Shown: positions 9,018 to 17,929, counted from the stretch's first letter. The stretch: 64,000 nucleotides of DNA from an uncultured Erythrobacter sp. (GCF_958304185.1 NZ_OY284433.1:1-64000), one strand, 5' to 3'. Made by a program: numbers and translations. The notes: generated from the letters alone by a model not told the origin.

Positions 9018-9646
9018 AGCCGCGCGGCTTTGCAGAAGGCGGCGATTTTGTCCACGTCCTTGATCCCCGGCGCGCTTTCCACGCCCGAGGAGGTATCAAC
9101 CAGCGGCGTGCCGGTGAGGCGGATGGCGTCTGCGACATTGGCCGGGGTAAGCCCGCCAGCGAGGCCCCACGGGGTCGGCGCTTTGTAGGCCTTGAGCAGG
9201 TCCCAGTCGAAGCGCGTGCCATTGCCGCCGGGGAGGCCCGAAGCGGGAGCATCGAACAGCAAGCGGTCTGCCGCGCCGTGGAAGCGGGCGGCATCGGCGA
9301 GGCTGGCGGCATCGCGCACGCCGAGCGCGCGCCATGCTTCGATGCCGGTTGCGGCGCGGAAGCGGGCGAGGGTTTCGGGGGTTTCGGCCCCGTGGAACTG
9401 CACCACATCGGGCCGCACTTCGCGCAGTGCCTCCGCAAGCAGTGCGGGGGCGGGGTTCACCACCAGCAGCACCGTCTTGACGTGCGGTGGGATCAACCCG
9501 CGCAGACGTGAGGCCTCAGCGAGGCTCAGATGGCGCGGGCTCTTTTCGAAATGCACGAGGCCGACATAATCCGCCCCCGCCTGCACCGCTGCGGCGAGGG
9601 TTTCGGGGGTCGACAGCCCGCAGATTTTGACAAGAGCGCTTGGCAT
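9014..9646 (-). CDS. trpF: Phosphoribosylanthranilate isomerase
   Basis: A 210-residue (beta/alpha)8 enzyme that isomerises N-(5'-phosphoribosyl)anthranilate to CdRP in tryptophan synthesis. The start [17 protein letters not shown] contains the catalytic Cys in VKICG. The general-acid Asp lies in LLFDAPAS and the phosphate-binding GGLTPANV loop near the C-terminus. Length is normal. It is the first trp gene of the cluster, followed directly by trpB; trpC and trpD are not in this window. Confidence 0.94.
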   Translation of the reverse strand: MPSALVKICGLSTPETLAAAVQAGADYVGLVHFEKSPRHLSLAEASRLRGLIPPHVKTVLLVVNPAPALLAEALREVRPDVVQFHGAETPETLARFRAATGIEAWRALGVRDAASLADAARFHGAADRLLFDAPASGLPGGNGTRFDWDLLKAYKAPTPWGLAGGLTPANVADAIRLTGTPLVDTSSGVESAPGIKDVDKIAAFCKAARL

Positions 9647-9655
9647 CGCGCGCCC

Positions 9656-10168
9656 TTACGCCGGGCCGAGCGGCTTTTCCAGCACCACGAAAGTGACCGG
9701 CGGATCGCGAAGGACAGGGAAGGGGCGGGTCTCGCCCGTGCGGGCATATCCGCGCCGTTCGTACCACGCGATCAGCGCGGCGCGGATGTCGATCACCGTC
9801 ATCTCCATCGCCGCGATCCCGTGGGCGCGGCCGTGATCTTCGGCGGCATCGAGCAGCCGCCGCCCGAGGCCTGCCGATTGCAGATCGGGCGCGACGCACA
9901 GCATCCCCAGATAGCCGAGCGCGGTGCCCTTGATGGTGACTGCCACGCAGCCGATCAGCTGGTCATCATCCCGCGCTGTCAGGATCGTGACGGCAGGGTC
10001 GGCCAACATAGCTTCAATCTCGCCCGGCGCGGTCCGCTCGTCATCGAGGATATCCGCCTCGTGGTTCCACCCCTGCCGGGCCGAATCGCCGCGGTAGGCG
10101 GCTTCGAGCAGCGCTTTCAATGCGGGCGCATCGGTGGGAGAGGCCGGGGTGATTGAAAGGCTGCTCAA
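9656..10168 (-). CDS. GNAT-family N-acetyltransferase
   Basis: A protein of about 170 residues with the acetyl-CoA fold: LGMLCVAPDLQSAGLGRRLLDAAE is motif A with the Q/R-x-x-G-x-G/A loop, and WYERRGYARTGETRPF is the motif B end. The substrate cannot be predicted. The open frame extends upstream to 10288, but that extension is translated from a dispersed palindromic repeat (10180-10271). I therefore placed the start at TTG 10168, with GGA a few bases upstream; ATG 10204 is the alternative and would put repeat sequence into the protein. It lies 9 bases before trpF and may be cotranscribed with it. Confidence 0.8.
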   Translation of the reverse strand: MSSLSITPASPTDAPALKALLEAAYRGDSARQGWNHEADILDDERTAPGEIEAMLADPAVTILTARDDDQLIGCVAVTIKGTALGYLGMLCVAPDLQSAGLGRRLLDAAEDHGRAHGIAAMEMTVIDIRAALIAWYERRGYARTGETRPFPVLRDPPVTFVVLEKPLGPA

Positions 10169-10179
10169 TGATCCAACTT

Positions 10180-10271
10180 CGTCATGCTGAACTCGTTTCA
10201 GCATCCATCGTGCCGCAACGAGCCGCCTGCGCGTAAGGAGAAATGGACCCTGAAACAAGTTCAGGGTGACG
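10180..10271. repeat. Double-hairpin palindromic repeat (TTCAGGGT/TTCAGCAT type), copy 1
   Basis: Two hairpins back to back: ATGCTGAA with TTCAGCAT (10184-10204) and ACCCTGAA with TTCAGGGT (10247-10267). The ends CGTCA and TGACG are complementary and so are the inner CCAT and ATGG, so the whole unit can fold as a cruciform. The same unit is found at 26807-26894 and 38139-38229, in the intergenic gaps of other genes, with the arms kept and the middle 30-40 bases variable. This is a REP/BIME-like element. Here it lies between the VOC gene and the GNAT gene. Confidence 0.88.
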
Positions 10272-10284
10272 AATAAGTGGAAAC

Positions 10285-10647
10285 TCAATCGTTCTGGATC
10301 AGCCGCAGCAGCGTGCCATCGGGGTCGATCAGATAGGCGATCGTCAGTCCGCTCGGATCGGGCGCGGCGGGGTGATATCGCGGGATGCCGACGCGTGCGT
10401 CAGGCACGCCGCTCGCTTCGACCTGCGCCATGATCGCGCCCAGATCATCGAGCCGGATGCAGCAGCTAAACGACGACTGGTAGGGGTCGAGATCGGGGTA
10501 TGGAAAGAACTCCAGCGTCACATCCCCGCGCGAAAGGATCATCCACCCGTCCGAGCGGTAATCTTCCTCAAACCCGAGCTTGGCATAGAACGCAGCCGTC
10601 GCCGCGAAACCGCGGGCGGGGAGGTTGGGGGTGGCCGTGTCAGCCAC
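10285..10647 (-). CDS. VOC-family (bleomycin-resistance-like / glyoxalase fold) protein
   Basis: A 120-residue protein with the paired beta-alpha-beta-beta-beta fold of the vicinal oxygen chelate superfamily: LPARGFAATAAFYAKLGFE at the start, a middle LEFFPYPDLDP strand, and DPSGLTIAYLIDPDGTLLRLIQ at the end. Small cytosolic members either bind and neutralise drugs (bleomycin-binding) or catalyse metal-dependent chemistry; which applies here cannot be told. It begins nine bases after pyrF ends and is probably cotranscribed with it. A dispersed repeat lies immediately downstream. Confidence 0.82.
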   Translation of the reverse strand: MADTATPNLPARGFAATAAFYAKLGFEEDYRSDGWMILSRGDVTLEFFPYPDLDPYQSSFSCCIRLDDLGAIMAQVEASGVPDARVGIPRYHPAAPDPSGLTIAYLIDPDGTLLRLIQND

Positions 10648-10655
10648 AAGAGCGC

Positions 10656-11330
10656 CTAAAGCGTCGCCTCGATCGCCCGCGCTGCTGCGACCGGATCGTC
10701 CGCACGGCTGATCGGGCGGCCGATGACGAGCACGCTTGCGCCGTTATCGCGCGCCTGTCTCGGCGTCACGACACGCTTCTGATCGCCAGTGCCCCCGCCT
10801 GACGGGCGAAGGCCGGGGACGACGAAGTAACCGTCCTTCCACGCTTTCTTGACCATGCCCACTTCCTGCCCCGAACACACAATCCCGTCGAGACCCGCCG
10901 CATGGGCCAGCTCTGCGAGCCGCATCACCTGCGTTTCGGCGCTGCCATAGACGCCGGTGGCGGTCAGATCATTGGTGTCGAGACTGGTGAGCATCGTCAC
11001 CGCTACCACCTTGCAGCCTTCGGCAGCAGCCGCCTTGGCATCCTCCATCATCGCGCGCCCGCCGCTGGCGTGGACGGTGACGATCGCGGGCTGATAGACG
11101 TGGATCGCCTGCACTGCTTTGGCGACGGTGTTGGGGATGTCGTGGAACTTGAGATCGAGAAAGATCGGCAGGCCGAGATGCGCGATTTCATGCACCCCGT
11201 GCGCGCCGTGGGCGCAGAAGAACTCCAGGCCCAGCTTCACCCCGCCAATATGCGAGCGCACCTTCTCGACCAGCGCCTTGGCCGGCTCGAGGCTCGGCAC
11301 ATCGAGCGCCAGATAGACCGGGTTGCTCAT
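10656..11330 (-). CDS. pyrF: Orotidine 5'-phosphate decarboxylase
   Basis: A 224-residue TIM-barrel enzyme giving UMP in the last step of pyrimidine synthesis. The catalytic Asp-x-Lys-x-x-Asp signature is seen in FLDLKFHDIPNTVAKA, and the phosphate-binding end is VTPRQARDNGASVLVIGRPISRADDP. The start overlaps the lapA stop by four bases. Normal length. The order lapA-pyrF upstream of the trp genes is typical of alphaproteobacteria. Confidence 0.96.
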   Translation of the reverse strand: MSNPVYLALDVPSLEPAKALVEKVRSHIGGVKLGLEFFCAHGAHGVHEIAHLGLPIFLDLKFHDIPNTVAKAVQAIHVYQPAIVTVHASGGRAMMEDAKAAAAEGCKVVAVTMLTSLDTNDLTATGVYGSAETQVMRLAELAHAAGLDGIVCSGQEVGMVKKAWKDGYFVVPGLRPSGGGTGDQKRVVTPRQARDNGASVLVIGRPISRADDPVAAARAIEATL

Positions 11331-11722
11331 TTTCCGCCTCCGTCTGCACCAGCGTCGGAAGGGCTGAACGGATCGCCCACTTCTCCCGACTTTGTGCCCG
11401 GCTTGTCCACAGGGCTGTCCACTACGCTATCGGCGACCGGCAAAGCGGGGGCCTGTGCTTCGCGTTGCCGCGCCATGGCGGTGTTCTTGAGCGAGGTTTC
11501 CAGTGCGCGGATGCGGCGGTTCTGGCCCCACACCACGCTACGATGCAGCGCCCACATCGGCAGGAAACCCGCCAAGAATGCCAACAGCGCCAGTACGGGC
11601 ACCTTGGTTTCCAGCACGAGGTTCTGCCACAGCGTCAGCTCGACCGGCTGCCAGTTGTAGATCGCAAAGATCAGGAAGCCGATGCCGACCAGAACCCACA
11701 AGATTGTGCGAAGGATCTTCAC
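11327..11722 (-). CDS. lapA: LapA-domain (DUF1049) inner-membrane protein
   Basis: A 131-residue protein with two predicted transmembrane helices at about residues 5-23 and 41-62, joined by the NWQPVELTLWQNLV segment typical of the lipopolysaccharide assembly protein A domain. A cytosolic coiled region (NRRIRALETSLKNTAMARQR) follows, and the tail is Ser/Asp/Gly-rich. In E. coli LapA works with LapB to control LpxC and so LPS synthesis; that role here is inferred from the family only. Its end overlaps the pyrF start. Confidence 0.8.
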   Translation of the reverse strand: MKILRTILWVLVGIGFLIFAIYNWQPVELTLWQNLVLETKVPVLALLAFLAGFLPMWALHRSVVWGQNRRIRALETSLKNTAMARQREAQAPALPVADSVVDSPVDKPGTKSGEVGDPFSPSDAGADGGGK

Positions 11723-11798
11723 GAAGTCTGCCTCTCCCGATGGCCTGCGACGGCTGTGAACCTAAGCAATTGTGCCGATGAGTCCAGCATCGCTGCTG

Positions 11799-13121
11799 TC
11801 ACCCGAACACCCGCGCGAAGATCGTGTCGACATGCTTGAAGTGGTAGCCGAGGTCGAACAGCTGATCGAGCTGCCCCGGCGCAAGGCGCGCGGTGACATC
11901 GGAATCGGCCTTGAGCAAGTCCAGCAGGTTCAAGGCGCCGTCGGCTTCCCATACGCGCATCGCGTTGCGCTGCACCAAGCGATACGAATCGTCCCGCGTC
12001 AGCCCCGCCTGCGTCAACGCCAGCAGCACGCGCTGCGAATGGATGAGGCCGCCCATGCGGTTGAGGTTCTTCTCCATCCGCGCAGGGTAGATCAGCAGCT
12101 TGTCGACCACCCCCGTCAGCCGCGCGAGCGCGAAGTCGAGCGTGATGGTGGCGTCCGGGCCGATGAACCGCTCAACCGAGGAGTGGGAAATGTCGCGTTC
12201 ATGCCACAGCGCGACGTTCTCCAGCGCGGGGGTGACGGCCGAACGCACCAGCCGGGCAAGGCCGGTGAGGTTTTCGGTAAGGATCGGGTTGCGCTTGTGC
12301 GGCATCGCGCTTGATCCCTTCTGGCCAGGAGAGAAATATTCCTCGGCTTCTAGAACTTCGGTGCGCTGCAAGTGGCGGATTTCGGTCGCGAGGCGCTCGA
12401 TGCTGCTGGCGATCACGCCCAGCGTGGCAAAGTACATCGCATGGCGGTCCCGCGGGATGACCTGTGTCGACACCGGCTCGATGGCGAGGCCGAGCTGGTC
12501 GGCGACGTAAGCTTCCACCGCCGGATCGACATTGGCGAAGGTGCCGACAGCGCCGCTGATCGCGCAGGTCGCGATCTCGGCCCGCGCTGCGACAAGCCGC
12601 GCACGGCAGCGGTCGAACTCGGCATAGGCTTGCGCCAGCTTGAGCCCGAAGGTGACAGGCTCGGCATGAATGCCGTGGCTGCGGCCGATGGTGGGGGTGT
12701 ATTTGTGCTCCTCGGCCCGAGTCTTGATCGCGGCGAGGAGCGCATCGAGATCGGCCAGCAGCAGGTCGCTTGCCCGCGCGAGCTGCACCGAAAGCGTGGT
12801 GTCGAGCACGTCCGAGCTCGTCATGCCTTGGTGCATGAAGCGCGCTTCTTCGCCGACCTGCTGAGCGACCCAGTCGAGGAAGGCGATCACGTCATGCTTG
12901 GTGACAGCTTCGATGGCGTCAATCGCGGCGACATCGATCGCGGGATTGGTCGCCCACCAGTCCCATAGCGCTTTGGCCGCGCTTTGCGGCACTACGCCGA
13001 GGTCAGCGAGCTTCTGGGTCGCGTGCGCCTCGATCTCGAACCAGATGCGATATTTCGCCTCCGGCTCCCACAGGGCAGTCATGGCAGGGCGGGAATAGCG
13101 GGGGACCATCGGCGGCTCCAT
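11799..13121 (-). CDS. purB: Adenylosuccinate lyase
   Basis: A 440-residue enzyme of the fumarase/aspartase superfamily that acts twice in purine synthesis, on SAICAR and on adenylosuccinate. The signature GSSAMPHKRNP is present with the catalytic flexible loop, as are the TSSDVLDT and GRSHGIHAEP regions carrying catalytic Ser/Asp and His. It is the shorter, YRIW-type alphaproteobacterial and Gram-positive form. Two starts are possible, MEPPMVPRYSRP at 13121 or MVPRYSRP at 13109; I kept the longer. A 58-base gap separates it from the radC stop upstream. Confidence 0.95.
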   Translation of the reverse strand: MEPPMVPRYSRPAMTALWEPEAKYRIWFEIEAHATQKLADLGVVPQSAAKALWDWWATNPAIDVAAIDAIEAVTKHDVIAFLDWVAQQVGEEARFMHQGMTSSDVLDTTLSVQLARASDLLLADLDALLAAIKTRAEEHKYTPTIGRSHGIHAEPVTFGLKLAQAYAEFDRCRARLVAARAEIATCAISGAVGTFANVDPAVEAYVADQLGLAIEPVSTQVIPRDRHAMYFATLGVIASSIERLATEIRHLQRTEVLEAEEYFSPGQKGSSAMPHKRNPILTENLTGLARLVRSAVTPALENVALWHERDISHSSVERFIGPDATITLDFALARLTGVVDKLLIYPARMEKNLNRMGGLIHSQRVLLALTQAGLTRDDSYRLVQRNAMRVWEADGALNLLDLLKADSDVTARLAPGQLDQLFDLGYHFKHVDTIFARVFG

Positions 13122-13178
13122 TGGGGGCGGGATTCTCGCCGCGCGGGCTAGGCGGGCGGGGCGCGGATGGCAAGAGCG

Positions 13179-13913
13179 CTAGATGAGGCCCTTGGCCCGC
13201 AGCGAGGTATGCCCCTCGCGCCCGATGATCACGTGATCGTGGACGGTGACGCCCATGTGCCGCCCCGCCTCGGCGATGCGCTGGGTGATCTGGATGTCGG
13301 CGCGGCTGGGCTCGGGCGAACCGCTGGGGTGATTGTGGACGAGGATCATCGCGCTCGCGCCCACGTCCATCGCCCGGCGGATCACTTCGCGCGGGTGGAT
13401 TGCGGCTTCATCAATTGAACCGTCGCCGACGTGGTGATCATCGATCAGCCGGTTCTTGGTGTCGAGATAGAGCACCCTGACGCGCTCGACCGTCAGATGC
13501 GCCATGTCGGTGGTGAGGTAGTCGATCAGCGCCTGCCAGCTTCCGAGGACCGGCTTGCCCATGATCTCACCGCGCGCCATCCGGCGGGCGGCGAGGGCGA
13601 CGGCCTTGAGCGCGGCGGCGCTGTTCTCGCCCACGCCCTTCACGCGCTGCAAGGCCTTGGGATCGGCGTTGAGCACGCCCGCAAGGCTCCCGTATTGGGC
13701 CAGCAGCGCCTTGGCGATCGGCTTGGTATTGCCGCGCGGGATGGCGGCGAACAACAGGTATTCGAGCACTTCGTAATCCGCCAGCGCCTCGGCTCCGCCG
13801 GTCAGCAAGCGATGACGCAGCCGCGCGCGGTGACCATCGCCCGCCGCCTTGCCGGCATCGAAGTCGGGCACGGCGCCGTCCAGAAACGAGAAAGTGTCTT
13901 CAGCTTCCGGCAA
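13179..13913 (-). CDS. radC: RadC-family protein (JAMM/MPN metallo-domain)
   Basis: A 244-residue protein with an N-terminal helix-hairpin-helix region (LQRVKGVGENSAAALKAV) and a C-terminal JAB/MPN domain. The zinc motif is HNHPSGSPEPSRAD, i.e. H-x-H followed by S-x-x-D, with the acidic partner further upstream. RadC was once assigned to DNA repair, but its biochemical role remains uncertain; the DNA-binding plus metalloenzyme layout suggests DNA processing. It heads the long minus-strand run, divergent from ydbH, with 75 bases between the two start codons. Confidence 0.92.
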   Translation of the reverse strand: MPEAEDTFSFLDGAVPDFDAGKAAGDGHRARLRHRLLTGGAEALADYEVLEYLLFAAIPRGNTKPIAKALLAQYGSLAGVLNADPKALQRVKGVGENSAAALKAVALAARRMARGEIMGKPVLGSWQALIDYLTTDMAHLTVERVRVLYLDTKNRLIDDHHVGDGSIDEAAIHPREVIRRAMDVGASAMILVHNHPSGSPEPSRADIQITQRIAEAGRHMGVTVHDHVIIGREGHTSLRAKGLI

Positions 13914-13988
13914 TGCGACCTCCGGGAAAGCGTTGGGCTATTCAGCCTCATTGCCTTTGCGCGATGATGCGCGCAAGGGTCAGGGACG

Positions 13989-16900
13989 ATGCCGGAAGCG
14001 GACGCGCAAGACATTACCGTGCCGGAGGGCAGCAGCACGCGGCGGCTCCGGCCGCGCCGTTGGCGTAGCCGCATCGCGCTCGGACTGGGCGCTGCGGTTT
14101 TCCTTGGTGCCAGCACCGCCTGGCTCACCCGCGAACGAATCGCGGGCAATGTGATCGACAGCTATCTTCAGCAAAGCGGCGTTCCGGCGACCTATGACAT
14201 CGTCAGCATCGGCCCGAACGCGCAGGTGATCGAAAATCTCGTGATCGGCGATCCGGCGCGGCCTGACCTGACTGTGCGGCGGATGGTGATCGAAACCAGC
14301 GTGGGCTGGACCGGGCCGGTGGTGCGCCGCGTGAGTGTGGAAGGCGCGCGACTGTTTGCGAGCCTGCGCGGCGGCACATTCAGCCTCGGCGCGCTCGATC
14401 CGCTGGTGTTCACCGGCTCGGACGCGCCGCCTGCGCTGCCCGCCATCGACGTGACGCTGAGCGATGCGCGCGCGTTGCTCGACAGCGATTACGGGCGGAT
14501 TGGTGTGAAGCTCGAAGGATCGGGCCGGATCGACGATGGGTTCGTCGGAAGTCTCGCAGCCACTGCGCCGGGGATCGGGGTCGAGGGCTGCCGGGCCGAG
14601 ACGGCTACGCTTTACGGCAAGCTTGCCACGGATAATGGCGCCCCCAGACTTGATGGCCCGTTGCGGATCGGTGGGCTTGATTGCGGCGGCGCGAGTCTCG
14701 CGAAGGCCGACATCGGCACGCTGATGAGCCTCAATTCCGATTTTTCCGCCGCCGAAGCCGATTTCCGCGTGACCGGTGCGGGCGCGGCCTTTGCCGAATT
14801 CACCGGCTCGGGCCTTGGCGGCACAGCGAAGATCAACTGGTCGCCCGGTCGTCTCGCGCTCGGCCATGATCTTGCGCTGACCGGGGTTGCAAGCCCGCAA
14901 GGCCGTTTGACGCGGCTTGGCTCGGAGGGGAGTTGGCGCGGGGCGGCCGATGGCTCCAGCGGCCAGTGGGAAGGCACTGTGCGCGGGGCCGGCCTTGCCC
15001 CTGCCAGTGACATCGCCGCCAGCCTCGCTGCCGCCGAGCGCGGGCTCGAAGGCACTATGCTCGCCCCGCTCATCGCCAAGGCGCGCTTCGGCGTCACCCG
15101 CGCTCTCGACGGTGCGAGCTTCCGCGCCGAGGGGATCATCCGCCACAAGGGCACCGACGCCTCGCTGATCGTGCCTGAGGCGAGCCTCGCCACCCGCAGC
15201 GGTACCCGCGTTTTGGCGCTCTCCCGCTTGAGCGCGCGGCTTGGCGCACAGGGCGTGTCGGGCCTCGGCGGCAATGTTTTGGCAGGCGGGGAGGGGCTAC
15301 CCAGCATCAATGGCCGAATGCAGCAGCAAGCGGACGGCTGGACGCTGCGGATGGCGATGGCGGACTATTCTACGGGTCCCAACCGCCTTGCGCTCCCGCG
15401 TCTGACCGTTCGCACCACGCCGGACGGGACGATTGCGTTTGACGGCTTGGTCACCGCCAGCGGCGGTTTGCCGGGCGGGGCAGTCAACGATCTTGCCGTG
15501 CCGCTCGAAGGCACGTGGTCATTGGCGCGCGGGCTGGCGGTAGGCACGCGCTGCACCCCGCTGCGGTTCACCAAGCTGGCGCTGTCGGGCCTCGCGCTCG
15601 ATGGCCAGCAAATCACACTGTGTCCCGAAAGCAACGGCTCGATCCTCGCCTATCGCGACGCGCTTAGCCTTGCCGCACGCACCGGGCCGCTGAACCTTGC
15701 AGGCACGCTGGGTGAGAACCCCGCCAGCCTAGCCGCCAATCGCGTGGTGCTGCGCTATCCGCAGCCCTTCGCCATCCAAGGCTTGGCCGCCACAATCGGC
15801 TCTGGCGGCAGCGAAGTGCGGATCGCCGCCGACAGCCTCACCGGCAGCCTTGCAGGCGATGTCACGGGTGCGTTCACCGGCGGGACGGCGCGATTGGCGG
15901 CAGTGCCGTTCGATCTCGACGCGATCAGCGGGCGCTGGAGATTTGCCGACAGCATCCTGCGGCTCGATAACGCCGCCTTCACCCTCTCCGATCGTCCGGG
16001 GGAAGGCGAAGCGCGGTTTGATCCGCTGACCGCCAACGGCGCGAGCCTCACGCTGGCCGACAACCGCATCACCGCGGACGCGTTGCTGCGCCACCCCGAA
16101 TCGGGTCGCGGTGTCGCCAATGTCGCGATCACCCACAATCTCGACACCGCTGCGGGCCGTGCGCTGCTGATCGTGCCGGGGCTGGTGTTCGACAAGACGC
16201 TCCAGCCCGAAGACCTGACCTATCTTGCCAAGGGGGTCATCGCCCTCGCCGATGGCACTATCACGGGCGAAGGCCGGGTGGACTGGAACGGCGAGGCGAT
16301 CACCAGCAGCGGCACCTTTGGCTCTGACGGGTTTGATCTGGCCGCCGCCTTCGGCCCGGTGCGCGGGCTGGCGGGCAAGGTCGTCTTCTCTGACCTCATC
16401 AACCTCACCACCGCGCCCGATCAGACCGTCACTATCGCCGCGATCAATCCAGGCGTTGAAGTGCTGGCCGGCAAGGTGCAGTTCGAACTGAAAAACGGCA
16501 CGCTCCTCAGCCTCGAAGACGCGCGCTTCCCGTTCATGGGCGGCACTCTGCAAATGCGCCCGCTGGAGATGGATTTCAGCAAGCCCGAAGAACGCCGCTA
16601 CGTGTTCGAGATCATCGCGGTGGATGCGGCGACTTTCGTCTCTGAGATGGAGCTGACCAATCTCAGCGCCACCGGTACCTTTGATGGCACCGTGCCGATC
16701 ATATTCGATGCCAATGGCAATGGCCGGATCGAAGGTGGCCTGCTGCTGAGTCGTGCGGGCGGCGGCAATGTCGCCTACATCGGCGAGCTGACTTACGAGG
16801 ATCTGGGCGCAATGGGCAATTACGCCTTCTCGGCGCTGCGCTCGCTCGATTACCGGCAGATGCGCATCGGGCTTGCGGGAGATCTGGCCGGTGAGATCAT

Positions 16901-17180
16901 CACCAGCTTCGATTTTGATGGGGTGCGGCAGGGCGCCGGCACCAGCCAGAACTTCATCACCCGGCGACTCGCCAAGCTGCCGATCCAGTTCAAGATCAAC
17001 GTCCGCTCGCAGAACTTCTCGCAATTGGCGATCATCGCGCGCGGCTATTCCGATCCGACCGCTTGGGGCGATCCTTTCGATATGGGCCTGCTGCGGATGG
17101 AAAACGGCAAGTTGATCATGCGCCAGACCGAGACTGCGCCGCCGCCGTCCGACCCCGCCACGCCGCCGCCGAAGCCATGA
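13989..17180 (+). CDS. ydbH: YdbH-family AsmA-like inter-membrane lipid transport protein
   Basis: A very large (1063 residues) envelope protein. A basic N-terminus is followed by a single transmembrane helix at about residues 28-46 (ALGLGAAVFLGASTAW), after which the whole protein is periplasmic and beta-rich, with alternating hydrophobic strands as in the AsmA/TamB/YhdP group. The C-terminal 250 residues match the YdbH domain (VEVLAGKVQFELKNGTLLSLEDARFPFMGG region). It is larger than E. coli YdbH (879). In E. coli YdbH bridges the inner and outer membranes for phospholipid transport with lipoprotein YnbE. Here ynbE and ydbL follow directly, which supports the assignment. Confidence 0.88.
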   Translation: MPEADAQDITVPEGSSTRRLRPRRWRSRIALGLGAAVFLGASTAWLTRERIAGNVIDSYLQQSGVPATYDIVSIGPNAQVIENLVIGDPARPDLTVRRMVIETSVGWTGPVVRRVSVEGARLFASLRGGTFSLGALDPLVFTGSDAPPALPAIDVTLSDARALLDSDYGRIGVKLEGSGRIDDGFVGSLAATAPGIGVEGCRAETATLYGKLATDNGAPRLDGPLRIGGLDCGGASLAKADIGTLMSLNSDFSAAEADFRVTGAGAAFAEFTGSGLGGTAKINWSPGRLALGHDLALTGVASPQGRLTRLGSEGSWRGAADGSSGQWEGTVRGAGLAPASDIAASLAAAERGLEGTMLAPLIAKARFGVTRALDGASFRAEGIIRHKGTDASLIVPEASLATRSGTRVLALSRLSARLGAQGVSGLGGNVLAGGEGLPSINGRMQQQADGWTLRMAMADYSTGPNRLALPRLTVRTTPDGTIAFDGLVTASGGLPGGAVNDLAVPLEGTWSLARGLAVGTRCTPLRFTKLALSGLALDGQQITLCPESNGSILAYRDALSLAARTGPLNLAGTLGENPASLAANRVVLRYPQPFAIQGLAATIGSGGSEVRIAADSLTGSLAGDVTGAFTGGTARLAAVPFDLDAISGRWRFADSILRLDNAAFTLSDRPGEGEARFDPLTANGASLTLADNRITADALLRHPESGRGVANVAITHNLDTAAGRALLIVPGLVFDKTLQPEDLTYLAKGVIALADGTITGEGRVDWNGEAITSSGTFGSDGFDLAAAFGPVRGLAGKVVFSDLINLTTAPDQTVTIAAINPGVEVLAGKVQFELKNGTLLSLEDARFPFMGGTLQMRPLEMDFSKPEERRYVFEIIAVDAATFVSEMELTNLSATGTFDGTVPIIFDANGNGRIEGGLLLSRAGGGNVAYIGELTYEDLGAMGNYAFSALRSLDYRQMRIGLAGDLAGEIITSFDFDGVRQGAGTSQNFITRRLAKLPIQFKINVRSQNFSQLAIIARGYSDPTAWGDPFDMGLLRMENGKLIMRQTETAPPPSDPATPPPKP

Positions 17181-17311
17181 CGCGCCGTGTCGCGCCTTTG
17201 ATCCGTTCAACCTCCAGAAAGCGACCCTCTGTCATGCCGCACCTGAATTTGACCCGATCCCTCTGCAATGTCAGAGCAACCCATAGCCGAGGCGGCGCAA
17301 GGGGAACGGGT

Positions 17312-17488
17312 GTGAAGGCAATGGCCGCGTTGACGGGTCTGGGGGCGATGTTGTCGGGGTGCATCAATATTCAGGCACCCGACAAGCCGATCGTGATCCA
17401 GCTTGATATCAATATCAGGGCAGAGGTTCTCTATGCCCTCGCGGAAGACGCGGCCAATACGATTGACGAGAACGCGGACATTTTTTGA
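17312..17488 (+). CDS. ynbE: YnbE-like outer-membrane lipoprotein
   Basis: A 58-residue lipoprotein with a lipobox LSGC (acylated Cys17) and the YnbE-type mature part with INIQAPDKPIVIQLDINI and a Glu/Asp/Asn-rich end. I chose GTG 17312 because AAGGGG lies 7 bases upstream; ATG 17321 also works. In E. coli YnbE multimers continue the YdbH beta-groove to the outer membrane, so the short beta-strand sequence here is presumably the docking part. The gap from the ydbH stop is 131 bases and from the ydbL start 57. Confidence 0.85.
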   Translation: MKAMAALTGLGAMLSGCINIQAPDKPIVIQLDINIRAEVLYALAEDAANTIDENADIF

Positions 17489-17545
17489 GGGCCTAACGCT
17501 TCGCTGCTTGAGGCCCGATCAGTCCGGTTTTCCTGAGGAGGAACA

Positions 17546-17929
17546 ATGATGCGCAATTCAGTTCTTGCAGGGCTTGCTGCTCTGGCCGCGATTGGGCTGG
17601 TGGCCACGCCTGCGCTGGCACAGCGCGACCCGGCCTATGCCGCTGCGCGCGACGCGGGCAAGGTGGGCGAACAGCCGGACGGCTATCTTGGCATCGTTGG
17701 TGATGCGAATCCGGCGCTCCAGCGCTTGGTTGATGACATCAATATCAAGCGCCGCTCGATCTATGCCGAAAAGGCGAAGGAAAAGAAGACCACGCTCGAA
17801 GCCTATTCGCTGACCGCCGGATGCGAGGCGATTGCGCGCACTGTGGCGGGCGAGAAATATCGCGCGCCCGATGGCAGCTGGCAGACCCGCACCGCTGAAC
17901 CGCCGGTTCGCGACGTGCGTTGTCCGTGA
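17546..17929 (+). CDS. ydbL: YdbL-like periplasmic protein (DUF1318)
   Basis: A 127-residue exported protein. Residues 1-25 form a signal peptide ending VATPALAQ. The mature part has the DUF1318 pattern: DAGKVGEQPDGYLGIVGD, then LVDDINIKRRSIYAEKAKEKKTTLEAYSLTAGCEAI. In E. coli YdbL is the third gene of the ydbH-ynbE-ydbL operon and modulates the YdbH-YnbE bridge. A good ribosome site (GAGGAG) precedes the ATG. The C-terminus has a GSWQTR tail. Confidence 0.88.
   Translation: MMRNSVLAGLAALAAIGLVATPALAQRDPAYAAARDAGKVGEQPDGYLGIVGDANPALQRLVDDINIKRRSIYAEKAKEKKTTLEAYSLTAGCEAIARTVAGEKYRAPDGSWQTRTAEPPVRDVRCP

Noticed and set aside
9647-9655. Tryptophan attenuator or leader peptide before trpF
   Set aside because: There is no room and no Trp-codon run; the GNAT gene ends immediately upstream.
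10169-10288. N-terminal extension of the GNAT protein (VTLNLFQGP ... LKRVQHDE)
   Set aside because: It is the translation of a dispersed double-hairpin repeat that occurs in non-coding gaps elsewhere, so the start was moved to TTG 10168.
15729-17210. Minus-strand open frame of 493 codons over ydbH
   Set aside because: Antisense shadow of the YdbH C-terminal domain, with composition typical of a reversed GC-rich gene.
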